Assembly (NCBI GenBank): GCA_963775825.1
Contig: CAVZKY010000050.1
Span: 116,064 to 180,063 of the forward strand
Reading direction: 5' to 3'
DNA: 64,000 nt
Origin: Bog-532 sp963775825
Lineage (GTDB): Bacteria; Actinomycetota; Actinomycetes; Streptosporangiales; Streptosporangiaceae
Shown here: one piece after another, positions 28,511 through 37,943 of the stretch
How the letters are laid out: the number at the start of each line of letters is the position of its first letter
Numbering within the stretch: position 1 is the first letter of the stretch
Made by a program: the position numbers and the translations under genes
The notes under the pieces: model-generated
The model's database searches: none
The model's input: only the letters and a program-made list of their open reading frames with translations
What the model was told of the DNA's origin: nothing

Positions 28511-29737
28511 CTAGCGCAGTGAGCGGAACGCCGCACGCAGCTCAGCGGTGAACAGCGTCGGCTCCTGCCAGGCGGCGAAGTGGCAGCCCCGGTCGACCTC
28601 GTTGAAGTAGACGAGCTTGGAGTAGGCCTTCTCGGTCCAGCTGCGCGGGGCCCGGTAGATCTCCTTAGGGAAGACACTGACAGCGGCCGGGATGGTCACG
28701 TTCTTGACGCCGAAGAAGTCGTAGGTGTTCTCCCAGTACAGCCGGGCCGAGGAAATCGCCGTGTTCGTCAGCCAGTAGAACGTGACGTTGTTGAGGACCT
28801 CGTCCCGGGTCAGGTTGCCGACGGGGTGCCCCGCGACGGCGTCCGCGATGTCCTGGTAGCTGGCCGCGTCGTGGTTGATCATCCAGGCGGCCAGGCCGAC
28901 GGGTGAGTCCGCGATCCCGTAGAGCGTCTGCGGCTGCGTGATCATTTCTATCCCGTAGCCGATGCCCTTCGTGTAGAAGAAGTTCAGCTGCTCGTACGTG
29001 CGGCTTTCTTCGGCGGACAGGCCGGATGGCGGCGGGCCGCCGGCCCCTAGTACGTTGCGCGCGAGCGCCGTTGAGACATCGGCTGGAACAACGCCGGCCA
29101 TGTTGGTGTGCATGCCGAGCAGTTCGGTGGGTGCCTGGGTGGCCATCACGTCGGTGACGATCGCGCCCCAGTCGCCGCCTTGCGCCACGAACCGGGCGTA
29201 GCCCAGGCGTCGCATCAGCTCGGTCCAGGCCCGCGCGATGCGGTCCGGGCCCCAGCCGGTCTTCTGCGGCTTGCCGGAGTACCCGTAGCCCGGCATCGAC
29301 GGGATTACCACGTCGAAGGCGTCCGATGCGCTCGCGCCGTGGGCGGTGGGATTTGTGAGCGGGTCGATGATCGCCAGCAGTTCGATGATCGAGCCGGGCC
29401 ACCCGTGCGTGATGATGACCGGCAGCGCGTTGGCATGCCCGGAGCGGACGTGGATGAAGTGGATGTCCAGCCCGTCGATCTCGGTCATGAAGTGCGGCAG
29501 GGCGTTCAGCTTCGCCTCGCACTTGCGCCAGTCGTATTCTGTCGCCCAGTAGCGGGCGAGTTCCTGCATGACCGCCAGCCGCGGGCCCTGCGAATGATCC
29601 GCGACGAGTTCTTGGTCGGGCCAGCGCGTGGCCGCGACGCGCGCACGCAGCGCCTCCAGTTCCGCCTCGGAGGTGACCGGGATCGTGAATGGCCGGATCG
29701 TCGTGTTGCCCGCTGACTTTTCGGTCGTGGCAGACAT
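28511..29737 (-). CDS. epoxide hydrolase (alpha/beta hydrolase, EHN type)
   Basis: A ~408-residue soluble enzyme of the microsomal-type epoxide hydrolase family. The EHN lid domain covers residues 10-120 (IRPFTIPVTSEAELEALRAR, DWRKCEAKLNALPHF), with the oxyanion motif HGWPGS near residue 115. The nucleophile elbow is GGDWGA (Asp), and the catalytic His is in VDRGCHFAAWQEP near the C-terminus. ENTYDFFG and the preceding YWLTNT are typical of the family. The ATG at 29737 is preferred over 29755. Substrate unknown. Confidence 0.92.
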   Translation of the reverse strand: MSATTEKSAGNTTIRPFTIPVTSEAELEALRARVAATRWPDQELVADHSQGPRLAVMQELARYWATEYDWRKCEAKLNALPHFMTEIDGLDIHFIHVRSGHANALPVIITHGWPGSIIELLAIIDPLTNPTAHGASASDAFDVVIPSMPGYGYSGKPQKTGWGPDRIARAWTELMRRLGYARFVAQGGDWGAIVTDVMATQAPTELLGMHTNMAGVVPADVSTALARNVLGAGGPPPSGLSAEESRTYEQLNFFYTKGIGYGIEMITQPQTLYGIADSPVGLAAWMINHDAASYQDIADAVAGHPVGNLTRDEVLNNVTFYWLTNTAISSARLYWENTYDFFGVKNVTIPAAVSVFPKEIYRAPRSWTEKAYSKLVYFNEVDRGCHFAAWQEPTLFTAELRAAFRSLR

Positions 29738-29755
29738 GGGGGCTCCGTTCTCCAT

Positions 29756-30109
29756 GGGGTGTGACTACGACACAAGCCTGCTCCTCTCGTCTCCTCCCCG
29801 CGCCCGTGGAAGGCCCTGGGTTTGTTGCCCGGGTTGCGGACTGGTTTGCTCCCCCGGGGTAGCACTCCCGGGGGCTGCGATCACGTCGTCAATCCGGCCG
29901 CCTGGCGGAACGCGGCGGACACCGGCGCCTGGTCCCGGTGACGTACACGTCGCCGACGGCCTGGGCCGACGGTTCACCTTGCCATCGGGCCGCCGCGCCG
30001 CGTTCCCGCCGCCACGTCGTCGAAGCGCTTCCCGGCGCTTGGCATCAAGCCGCGATCAGCTGGGAGTCAGAATTGGCCAGCGTGCGGGATATTTGCGTCC
30101 GGGGAAAGC
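29756..30109. other. intergenic stretch with a hairpin, no gene seen
   Basis: No frame here carries recognisable protein features. A palindromic hairpin CCCCCGGG-GTAGCACT-CCCGGGGG lies at 29851-29874. It could terminate leftward transcription coming from the kinase gene, though it also sits upstream of the hydrolase promoter. Confidence 0.45.
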
Positions 30110-31629
30110 TCAAGACCTGCCTGATCGGGCAAAAGCGAATCCGCCTCCGAATGCCATCGCGACGGCGGCCACAAGAGAAATCCAATAGCTTGATCCGTAA
30201 TCACTGAGGCCATCTCCCCCGATAGCGGGCAGGTATGACGTGTACCCGATAAGGGCGAGCGCGGCTACGACCACGACGATCATCGGGAGCCGCCTGTGCA
30301 CGCCAATACTTATGATCGTGACCAGGAACACAAGGGCCACAAGACCGATCAAGATATTGAAACTCATAGCGCGCAGTGGTGACGCAGGATCGCCATGCGT
30401 CGCCGCCAAGAGGCTCTTCCATCCGGTCCCGTTGTTCGTGTAGCGGGTTAGCAGCGTCGCTGATGCAATGAAGACAACGCTGCTTACCATAACGATGAGC
30501 CGACCTACCCGGCCAGCCCTGTGCGGGCGCGCGCGGACAGTTGCGGGAGGTGGGCGCGTGCCCCCGTGGACGGTTTCCTGAGGTGCCATTGCGCCTGGAG
30601 TGCTGTTGGCGGTGCGCGCTGCTGGCGCGGTTGGCCCCGGCACGGCCGGCCATATTGTCGGCTCCGGCGCATTGGATGAGCGAAAGCCGGCCGCCGGGTG
30701 GATACCGGCGGCGGCTGGGAGGACGGCCGGGAGCTCACTCGGGTCGGGGTAGGGGTGGCAGGCATGCTGCGTCTCGGTGTCGAGCTGCCTGAGCATGGGC
30801 GGAGCGCAGGGCCGCCGCGAACTCACGGCCCGACTGAAAACGATCATGGGGATCGACCGCGAGCGCGCGTGCGAGGAAGGCGTCGTAGCTGGGTCCGAGA
30901 GCCGGACAGATAGCAGAGGCTACCGGCCGCGGGCTGTTCGCGTGGGCCCAGCTGCACCGCCAGGTCGTTCTCCCCGCTGAACGGGCGCTGGCCGGTGAGA
31001 GCCTCGAAAACAACGCAGCCAAGCCCGTAGAGGTCACTCCTGGGGTCGGGTTGCTGGCCCCGGATCTGTTCTGGTGACATGTAGCCGGCCGTGCCTATCA
31101 CCCAGCCCGTGCGGGTGAGGTGATCTTGAGCGTCAGGCATCTTAGCGATACCGAAGTCCGTCAGATAGGAATGATCCTGCCCGCCAAGATCGCGGACGAG
31201 TACGTTAGCCGGCTTCACGTCTCTGTGAACGAAGCCCGCATCATGGACTGCCTGGAGCGCGGACGCCATCTGGCTCCCGATGCGCACCACGCGGTCCGGG
31301 GCCAGCCGTTGCTGGAGATCAATGAGGGCCCGCAGCTCTATGCCGTCGATCCATTGCATGGTCAAGTAGAGCCGACCCTCGTACTCGCCGACATCAAAGA
31401 CCGAAACGATGTGCGGGTGGTTGACCGAGGCAGCAAGTCGCGCCTCCCGCAAGAAACGCGAGCGGTAGTCGCCGGATTCGGCAGTTTCGGGGCGAATCAC
31501 TTTCAGAGCCACGGTGCGCCCGAGGGATCGCTGCTCGGCGCGATAGACGACGCCCATGCCGCCGGAGCCCGCGATCCCGACAATGTGGTAAGCGCCGAAG
31601 GTCTGGCCCTCGCTCAGATCCGTACTCAC
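30110..31629 (-). CDS. Ser/Thr protein kinase with C-terminal membrane helices, frameshifted
   Basis: The kinase domain is clear: glycine loop IAGSGGMGVVY, Lys in VALKVIRPE, catalytic loop VHRDVKPANVLV, DFGIAK, and the APE-equivalent GYMSPEQIRG. Near 30975 the frame changes, and the end of the kinase domain (ALGPSYDAFLARALAVDPHD) lies in a second frame. A third frame from about 30790 gives a Pro-rich linker and four hydrophobic segments (for example FNILIGLVALVFLVTIISIG). Together they form a PknB-like kinase with linker and membrane part, broken by two single-base shifts. The start is uncertain: GTG 31629 begins the family-like N-terminus, and ATG 31719 is the longest alternative. It is adjacent to a YVTN propeller protein on the same strand. 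Confidence 0.72.
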
Positions 31630-31860
31630 CGCACCGCCCCCACACGTCCCCACTCCGGGCTTGTACGCGAGAGCGCCATCCTCCACGCCGCCCACTAAGG
31701 TCATGGCCGTCGCGCGCACCGTACGTCATCAGTAACAGGCATGCAACCTTCCACCTCCGAGGACGATACCGTCACCGGCGGCGCTGACGGCAACCGATCC
31801 GGACAGACAGCGAAGCACCCGGTCGATGGTATCGGTGGCGGTATCGAGTCCGGCGGGTCC

Positions 31861-32905
31861 TCACATGCAGCGGGTGATCACCGACACCGAGTTACCGAAG
31901 AAGTTGGGCACGTAGGCCGTGTGGGCAGCGGGGTCCACCGCCACCCCGTCCGGGTTGGAGCCTACGGGGATCGTGGCCGTTACTGTGCTGGTGACCTCGT
32001 CGATCACCGACACTGAGTTACCGGAGGAAGTTGGCCACGTAGACGGTGCGGGCGGCGGGGTCCACCGCCAACCCATCCGGGTTGAAGCCCATGGGGATGG
32101 TGCGGGTCACGGTCATGGTGGCCTCGTCGATCAGCGACACCGTGCCATCATCGCCAACGGTGTCATCGCCGCCATTGGTCACGTAGACGGCGCGGGCAGC
32201 GGGATCCGCCGCCACCCCGTTTGGGCCGCTGCCCACGCGCATAGTGCAGGTCACCGTGCCGGTGGCCGCGTCGATCACCGAGACCGTGTTGGCGAGGTAG
32301 TTGGTCACGTAGACGGTGCGGGTATCGGGGTCCACCGCCACCGCGTCCGGGTTTGCGCCCACGGGGATGGTGCGGGTCACGGTCATGGTGGCCTCGTCGA
32401 TCACCGACACCGTGTCATCGCCGGCGTTGGTCACGTAGACGGTGCGGGTGGCGGGGTCCACCGCCGCCGCCTGCGGGAGGCTGCCCACGGGGATGGTGTG
32501 GGTCACGGTCATGGTGGCCTCGTCGATCACCGACACCGTGTAATCGAGTTCGTTGGTCACGTAGACGGTGCGGGTGGCGGGGTCCACCGCCACCGCCCAG
32601 GGCCAGTTGCCCACGGGGATGGTGCGGGTCACGGTCATGGTGGCCTCGTCGATCACCGACACCGTGTTGGCAAGGTAGTTGGTCACGTAGACGGTGCGGG
32701 TATCGGGGTCCACCGCCACCGCGTGCGGGCCGTTGCCCACGGGGATGGTATGGGTCACCTGGTAACGAACCGCCGCCGGAGCGTGCGCCGCCGTCACCGG
32801 CGGCTTCCCCTCCACCAGGACCGCCACCACCGCGGCGTACCGCCCGCGCGGGGAAAGCCACTCACGAATCCCCGTGACGCCGCGAAGGCCCGCTCGTCCT
32901 CGCAT
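31861..32905 (-). CDS. YVTN beta-propeller repeat protein, frameshifted near its end
   Basis: Seven ~42-residue units of the type TVTRTIPVG-x-x-P-x-AVAVDP-x-TRTVYVTN-x(4)-TVSVID are visible, enough for one seven-bladed propeller. The first five and most of the sixth lie in one frame. The rest of blade 6 and blade 7 are in another frame after about 32028, so one base has been lost or gained. The ATG at 32905 has AGGGAGAGG upstream, and a hydrophobic segment before the first blade may be a signal sequence, suggesting a secreted or surface protein. The repeats are also very similar as DNA (126-bp period), so slippage or recombination between them is possible. Ligand unknown. Confidence 0.8.
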
Positions 32906-32996
32906 GACCTCTCCCTTGTCCGTCGCCCCAGTCCTGGTGGAAATGGCTGGGCCCCGCCAACGCGCCGTTCCCACTTAAAGTAACAGCTCGCTACTT

Positions 32997-33199
32997 TTCG
33001 TAATGAGAATGCGAGCGGATGTGTGTGAAGCTTCGGGCGCAGCCGAGGCCACGGCCCGCCTTGGCTAGGGAACATCGACGCAGGTTGCCGACCACGATGA
33101 AAGCCACGGACAGCAGGCCGGCCAGCGGAGAAAGGCATAAAGTCGCGATAGCTGCGACGTGTTCTTCCGGTCGTCAAAGAACTTCTTGACGGCACCCAT
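32997..33199 (-). CDS. small membrane protein, probably frameshifted
   Basis: GGAGG lies six bases before an ATG at 33199, followed by MGAVKKFFDDRKNTSQLSRL. The direct frame stops at 33065 after 44 residues. The neighbouring frame continues as LAGLLSVAFIVVGNLRRCSL, a good membrane helix, and stops near 32997. A one-base shift therefore probably separates a short cytoplasmic head from a single membrane segment. Function unknown. Confidence 0.4.
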
Positions 33200-33545
33200 A
33201 GTGGCCTCCGTCCGGTTCATGCCCTTCCCTTGCGGGCTGTGACTGGATATACGACGGCCTTTCTGGCGGCGGTTCATTACTCGGAAAGAAATTTTTCCGA
33301 CCCTGGACGTCTGGGTGGGTGGCCGTGCTGCGAGGGGATCTTGCCGAAGGGCTCCCCATGTCGGGATTGCCTGTGCATACTGGGGAAAGTCGGTGATCTC
33401 GGGCTTCTCGCCCAGCCCAGGCGGTCGCTGATTGGACCAGGACCGAGCCGGGGTTCAGCGGAGAATCGGGGTAAATCTAGAAACATCTAGATCCGGTGAA
33501 CCGTTCGGCAGAGAGGCGTCGTAAGAACAGTGGGGGGAACTAACG
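33200..33545. other. 346-bp promoter region before the ECF sigma gene
   Basis: No gene is seen. Near 33472-33494 the element ATCTAG-AAAC-ATCTAGAT gives a short inverted repeat about 55 bp before the sigma-factor start, a plausible operator or autoregulated promoter site. Confidence 0.4.
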
Positions 33546-34115
33546 GTGTCGGTGACCGACGCTGCGGACTGGCCAGCCGAGGAGGCGGACCTTGTTGCCC
33601 AGATCGCTGCCGGAGATGTTGAAGCCCCGGTGGCCAAGCTCTACCGGAGGTATGGCACACGGCTTTATCGCTTTGGGGTGCAGCAGCTCGGCAACGGAGG
33701 CCTGGCCGAGGAGATGGTTCAGGAGACGTTCGTGAGGCTGTGGCGCACGGCAGGCAGGTTCGACGCTGGCAAGGCCAGCGTCGGCACGTACCTGTACGTC
33801 ATCGCCCGCAGTGTCGCCGCCGACATCCGCAAGCGCCCGTCGTCCCGTCCGCTGATGCCCGTCGACGACCTAGACGTCCCGCCTATTCCCGACACCGTTG
33901 ATCAAATGCTCGACAGCTTGGTGGTCCGGGACGCTCTCGATGCTCTCGGGCGAGGCCACGCCGACGTGATCCGCCTCGCCCAGGAGGAAGGGCTCACTCA
34001 ATCGCAGATCGCCGATCGCCTCGGGCTGCCGCTCGGCACGGTCAAGACCCGGACCTTCCACGGAATGCGGGCCCTGCGTACGGCTCTGGTCGAGCGAGGT
34101 TTCCATGCCGTATGA
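33546..34115 (+). CDS. ECF-subfamily RNA polymerase sigma factor
   Basis: A 189-residue sigma factor. Region 2 is visible as LYRRYGTRLYRFGVQQLG and EEMVQETFVRLWRTAGRFD, ending in SVGTYLYVIARSVAADIRKR. Region 4 is VIRLAQEEGLTQSQIADRLG and GLPLGTVKTRTFHGMRALR. The GTG start at 33546 follows a GGGGGGAA site. The stop overlaps the start of the anti-sigma gene by 11 bp, so the two are translationally coupled, the usual arrangement for SigK/RskA-type pairs. The regulon cannot be deduced. Confidence 0.92.
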   Translation: MSVTDAADWPAEEADLVAQIAAGDVEAPVAKLYRRYGTRLYRFGVQQLGNGGLAEEMVQETFVRLWRTAGRFDAGKASVGTYLYVIARSVAADIRKRPSSRPLMPVDDLDVPPIPDTVDQMLDSLVVRDALDALGRGHADVIRLAQEEGLTQSQIADRLGLPLGTVKTRTFHGMRALRTALVERGFHAV

Positions 34116-35052
34116 CGCCCAGCACGCCCTCGAACACTCCGAGACGGCCGGATGGGCCCTTGGAGCTTTGGACCCCGACGACGCCGCTGCATTTGAGGAG
34201 CACCTTCAGTCCTGCCAGCAATGCCAGGAACAGGCAGCTGAGTTCGCTCCGGTAGCCCGGAGCCTCACCCTGGCCGCACCGGCCGACATCCCACCGCCGG
34301 ACCTTCTGGACAGGACTCTGGACGCGGTTCGCAACGCCGCCCTAGCCGAGGGCTCGGCCGAACCCGAGCCGGAACCCGATCCACGGCCCGAGTTCGATGT
34401 GCCCAGACATCACCCAACGAGCCGCCGGCCGGCAGCCGAGGATCAAGCCCCCACCCGGATCTACTCAATCGCCCAGCACCAGCCGCCGGCTCCGGATGAG
34501 ACCCAGGTCTATTCCGCGCCCGTGGCCAAACCGCCAGGGACTGAGGACGACACCTCGGCCCCGGTCATTGACCTGCCATGGTGGCGGCGCCATCGAGGCC
34601 GCCTGACAAGTGCGGTTGCCGTCGCTGCTGTCATTATCGTCGCCGCCATCGTCGTCTTGCATCGCCTTGGCGGAGGCCAGAGCACGGTCGTGATCCCGCT
34701 TCAGGCCACCACAGCCGCCAAGGTAACTGGCGTAGGAGCGGCTAGCGGAAAGGCAACGGCCCGGCAGGCCGACCAAAGCTGGACCTACGTTCTGAGCGTG
34801 CGTGGCCTCAAGCCACTTCTCGGCAACGACGTCTATGAGTGCTGGTATGCCGCACCCGGCAGCACCCAACGCCACCCCATCTTGGTCAGTGGCGGCACGT
34901 TCGTTGTGGGTAACTCGGGATCGACCACCGTCACGATGACAAGCGGAGTGGATCCTCACGACTTCCCTACAATGGAGATCACGGCTGGGGCGCCAGGTAA
35001 CGGCGCCTTGGCCGGAGTGGCCCTTCTCACCGGCCGGCTGTCGACGACGTAA
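34105..35052 (+). CDS. anti-sigma factor (RskA-like, zinc-finger, single membrane helix)
   Basis: A 315-residue membrane protein. The N-terminal cytoplasmic domain carries the zinc-binding anti-sigma pattern His-x3-Cys-x2-Cys as EEHLQSCQQCQEQ near residue 35. An acidic Pro-rich linker follows, then one membrane helix (LTSAVAVAAVIIVAAIVVLH, residues ~175-195), and an extracytoplasmic RskA-type domain (SWTYVLSVRGLKPL, ECWYAAPG, VTMTSGVDP). It should sequester the upstream ECF sigma factor until a signal triggers proteolysis. It overlaps that sigma gene by 11 bp. Confidence 0.9.
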   Translation: MPYDAQHALEHSETAGWALGALDPDDAAAFEEHLQSCQQCQEQAAEFAPVARSLTLAAPADIPPPDLLDRTLDAVRNAALAEGSAEPEPEPDPRPEFDVPRHHPTSRRPAAEDQAPTRIYSIAQHQPPAPDETQVYSAPVAKPPGTEDDTSAPVIDLPWWRRHRGRLTSAVAVAAVIIVAAIVVLHRLGGGQSTVVIPLQATTAAKVTGVGAASGKATARQADQSWTYVLSVRGLKPLLGNDVYECWYAAPGSTQRHPILVSGGTFVVGNSGSTTVTMTSGVDPHDFPTMEITAGAPGNGALAGVALLTGRLSTT

Positions 35053-35068
35053 CGGTCACCCGAACGCG

Positions 35069-36208
35069 TCAGCTGAGCCCCAGAGCCGCGGCCACGCTGC
35101 GCGCCGCTGCTCCTCCTTCTTCGATGCCCACATCGATGGCCGCCGTGACGTTGAGGTCGGTGGCCAGTAGTCGGCCGATTTCCGGTACCGCCGCCGAGGC
35201 GTTAAGCGGACGCCCGGCCCCCTGGTACAGCGCCTCCAGGCGCCTGGCTGCCGCGCCGAGCACTGCGGGCGAGTACTCCCAGTCCTGGTCCCAGGGCCGG
35301 TCGAGGATCATCAGCCGTACCGCTGCGGCGGGATGGTCATCGACAAGGTTGCGGACGAGCACCAGGTTCCCTGCGGATTTGGCCATCTTCGCTCCGCCGA
35401 TCCGGACCGTGCCCGCGTGCAGCCACGCGCGCGCGTAGGGGCGGACACCGGTGAAGGCCTCGGCCATCGCCGCGTGGTAGGCGTGGTGCGGGAAACGCAG
35501 GTCAGCGCCACCGGCGTGGACATCGACGCCGGTGCCGAAGACCGACAGGGCCATGGCCGCGCATTCGGCGTGCCAGCCCGGGCGGCCCCGGCCCCACGGT
35601 GACTCCCACGCCGGGTGGCCCGGCTCATCGGCCTGCCAGACCGCCACGTCCAGCGGGTCGTCCTTGGCGGCATCGTCCGGCCGCCCGCCATATTCTGCGG
35701 CCAGGCGCAGCGCTGCATCCCGGTTGAGTCCGGCCCGGCGGACGGCGGGCTCGCCGCGGAAGTACACACTGCCGCGCCGCACGTAGGCGGCATCGGTGGC
35801 CAGCAAGCCGGCGGCCAGCCGGATGACCTGGTCGGCATAGCGGTGCGCCCGGGGCTCATGCTGGACGGCCTGCACGTTCAGCGCGGCCATATCCCGGTCG
35901 AAGTAATACTGCTGGACCGCCGCGAACGAGTCGTACGGTTCCTCGGCCCGGTGTGCCGCCTCGTCCAGGACGTCATCGACGTCGGTGACGTTCCGGCAGA
36001 CCTCGGGTTCCACCTTTAGCAGGCGCAGCGTCCGGGCCAGCGTGTCGACCCAGACGAACGTCGCCGCATGCCCCAGGTGCGTGACGTCGTACGGGGTGAT
36101 CCCGCATGCGTAGATGCGGGCGCGGTCGAGGATCGCCACCCGGTGGCCACCCAGGGTCAAGGCGGCGGCCATCTCGGTGAGGTCAGCGCCTGGCTGCGTC
36201 TCGTTCAT
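35069..36208 (-). CDS. MshC-like cysteine ligase (CysRS-fold)
   Basis: A class I aminoacyl-tRNA-synthetase-fold enzyme of about 379 residues. YACGITPYDVTHLGHAAT near residue 33 is the MshC form (the true CysRS has CGPTVYD). GRGRPGWHAECAAMALS and HAGGADLRFPHHAYH are the metal/active-site region, and KMAKSAGNL replaces the usual KMSKS loop. MshC couples cysteine to GlcN-Ins in mycothiol synthesis, and CysRS charges tRNA. This protein lacks a long C-terminal tRNA-binding part. The variant loop and slightly short length allow it to be a paralogue with another amine substrate. The ATG at 36208 fits the family start. Confidence 0.8.
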   Translation of the reverse strand: MNETQPGADLTEMAAALTLGGHRVAILDRARIYACGITPYDVTHLGHAATFVWVDTLARTLRLLKVEPEVCRNVTDVDDVLDEAAHRAEEPYDSFAAVQQYYFDRDMAALNVQAVQHEPRAHRYADQVIRLAAGLLATDAAYVRRGSVYFRGEPAVRRAGLNRDAALRLAAEYGGRPDDAAKDDPLDVAVWQADEPGHPAWESPWGRGRPGWHAECAAMALSVFGTGVDVHAGGADLRFPHHAYHAAMAEAFTGVRPYARAWLHAGTVRIGGAKMAKSAGNLVLVRNLVDDHPAAAVRLMILDRPWDQDWEYSPAVLGAAARRLEALYQGAGRPLNASAAVPEIGRLLATDLNVTAAIDVGIEEGGAAARSVAAALGLS

Positions 36209-36287
36209 GGCTCCAGTGTCGATCACTTCGGCGCCTCGGGTAACACCGGTCGCACCCGCCTCTCCCCCGCGGAACACTCGGCCGGTC

Positions 36288-36683
36288 TCAGTGGGTGTGG
36301 TGATACCCGTTGGGCGCGTCGGCTAGCTGGTCCTGGCCGGTGTTGTCGCGGTAGAACTCCTGGACGGCGGCGAACGCCCGCGCGCCGTAGACCGTGGCGG
36401 GACCGCCGTTCATCAGGAACGTGACACCGATCGCCTCGGCCGCTTCCTGCGGGGTTGCGCCATGCTGGACCGCCGCGTGGGCGTGCGCCGCGATACAGCC
36501 GTCGCACTCCTTGCTGACCGCGATGGCCAGGGCGATGAGCTCCTTGATCTTGGCGTCCAGGGTCCCAGCCGCCAGCGCTGAATCGTGTAGTTCCTTGTAG
36601 CCCGCGTAGACCCGCGGGATCGCGTGCCGCAATTCACGCGTGGGGACCCGTAGCTCGTCGCGCACAGCCCTTCCGTAGCTCAT
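36288..36683 (-). CDS. carboxymuconolactone decarboxylase/AhpD-like protein
   Basis: A 131-residue helical protein of the CMD family. The CxxC active-site motif is in ECDGCIAAHAHAAVQHGATP, with the downstream His and the following helix EAAEAIGVTFLMNGG. The two cysteines and His suggest AhpD-like thiol peroxidase-partner chemistry. The ATG at 36683 follows a GGAGGAC-type site, and longer upstream frames are not supported. It lies leftward, just upstream of the MshC-like gene. Confidence 0.87.
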   Translation of the reverse strand: MSYGRAVRDELRVPTRELRHAIPRVYAGYKELHDSALAAGTLDAKIKELIALAIAVSKECDGCIAAHAHAAVQHGATPQEAAEAIGVTFLMNGGPATVYGARAFAAVQEFYRDNTGQDQLADAPNGYHHTH

Positions 36684-36970
36684 GCTGTCCTCCCGATGAC
36701 CGCCGACATACCACCATGGGTATGCGGCCGCCGTGTGCAGCGCCACGGCCTTTGGTCCCCGGCCAGGTCCGCGCCTTGTACGAAGTCGACAGAAAGTACC
36801 CGGGGAGGGCCACGCGTCCGGTTTGTCTGCGTGGCTCCGGTTCCATCCATGCACAGCGATTCGAGGGTCGGCGCTACTGTTGGAGCGGTCCTTTCCCGGC
36901 GGACCCGGCGGACCGGTGGTCTGAGTTGGACCAGGTCCTTTCACGCGCCCCGCGAGGAGGAGCACGACCA

Positions 36971-37588
36971 GTGACCGGCAAATCGGATGTGACCCAGCGA
37001 GGCACCGGGCTGGTTGAGGCGCTCCACGTCACCGGCCCGGCGGCCGAGCACGCCGATAAGCTCATGCTTTTTGGGCGTTTCGTCGGCTCCTGGCGTCTCG
37101 AATGGACCGGGCCTGACGCAGGCGGGCAGCCCGCCACGATGACCGGCGAGCTGCATTTCGGCTGGGTACTGGGCGGTCGTGCGATACAGGACATCTGGAT
37201 CGTGCCAGGTCGCGGAGAACCCGGCGAGGGCCAGCCGCCGCTGGCGTTCCATGGCTCGACCATCCGGTTCTATGACTCCGCGATCGATGCCTGGCGCTCA
37301 ACCTGGATCGAACCGGTCAACGGCCGGGTACGACGCTTCATCGGCCGGGCCGACGGCTCCGACATTGTGCTCCTCAGCACGGAGGATGACCCCCACCTGC
37401 GGTGGCGTTTCACCGACATCACGGCGGACTCGTTCACGTGGCGCGCCGAGAGTTCACACGACGCGGGTGCCAGCTGGACCTTCGACGAGCAAATGCTGGC
37501 CACCCGAGATAACCCCGCTCGAGCCCGCACATTACCGAAACTTCAGTGCCTACGGAATGAAAGCGAGCAGGGAACTGCCGCACCTTGA
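36971..37588 (+). CDS. DUF1579-like hypothetical protein
   Basis: About 205 residues starting at GTG 36971 after GAGGAGG. The pattern FVGSWRLEWTG, FGWVLGGRAIQDIWIVPG and FHGSTIRFYDSAIDAWRSTW is typical of a lipocalin-like family of unknown function (DUF1579-like). The neighbouring ArsR-SRPBCC pair starts 35 bp downstream on the same strand. SRPBCC and DUF1579-like proteins both form ligand-binding cups, so a shared small-molecule context is possible. Confidence 0.72.
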   Translation: MTGKSDVTQRGTGLVEALHVTGPAAEHADKLMLFGRFVGSWRLEWTGPDAGGQPATMTGELHFGWVLGGRAIQDIWIVPGRGEPGEGQPPLAFHGSTIRFYDSAIDAWRSTWIEPVNGRVRRFIGRADGSDIVLLSTEDDPHLRWRFTDITADSFTWRAESSHDAGASWTFDEQMLATRDNPARARTLPKLQCLRNESEQGTAAP

Positions 37589-37601
37589 CCCAGCGCCTTT
37601 G

Positions 37602-37623
37602 GTTAGATAAAACTAACGGTTAG
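37602..37623. promoter_or_regulatory. GTTAG/CTAAC repeats at the ArsR start codon
   Basis: GTTAGATAAAACTAAC (37602-37617) and CTAACGGTTAG (37613-37623) are overlapping short inverted repeats that run directly into the GTG start, and another CTAAC follows a few bases inside the gene. This looks like an autoregulatory ArsR operator. No ribosome site is visible, so the message may be leaderless. Confidence 0.5.
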
Positions 37624-37943
37624 TGGAGGCTAACCGAGATGCTGACCGGTGGGGCGCGCTGGCTGACGGCACGCGCCGCGCCATCGTGGCCTGCCTAGCC
37701 GACGGGCCCCAGGCTGTCGGGCAGCTGGCGGCCGGGCTGCCGGTGAGCCGGTCGGCGGTGTCTCAGCATCTGAAGATCCTTAAGGACGCCGGCCTGGTGG
37801 AGGACGTGGCTGCGGGAACGCGCCGGATCTACCGGCTCAACCCGGTCGCGCTGGCAGCGTTGCGGGATCAGCTCGACACATATTGGCAGCGGGCGCTGGC
37901 CGGGTACGTCGATGCCGCGGAAGCCCCGGCCGAGGAGGCGTGA
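37623..37943 (+). CDS. ArsR-family transcriptional regulator
   Basis: A 106-residue winged-helix repressor. RWGALADGTRRAIVACLADG and GLPVSRSAVSQHLKILKDAG are the classic ArsR DNA-binding region. No metal-binding CxC is seen, so it belongs to the metal-free group that typically controls an adjacent SRPBCC gene. The start is GTG 37623, with no Shine-Dalgarno. The stop overlaps the next ATG (ATGA). Confidence 0.9.
   Translation: MEANRDADRWGALADGTRRAIVACLADGPQAVGQLAAGLPVSRSAVSQHLKILKDAGLVEDVAAGTRRIYRLNPVALAALRDQLDTYWQRALAGYVDAAEAPAEEA

Noticed and set aside
32030..32760. Regular DNA repeats that might suggest a CRISPR array
   Set aside because: The 126-bp period is in frame, encodes YVTN propeller blades, and has no short-repeat/unique-spacer structure. 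No cas genes are present.
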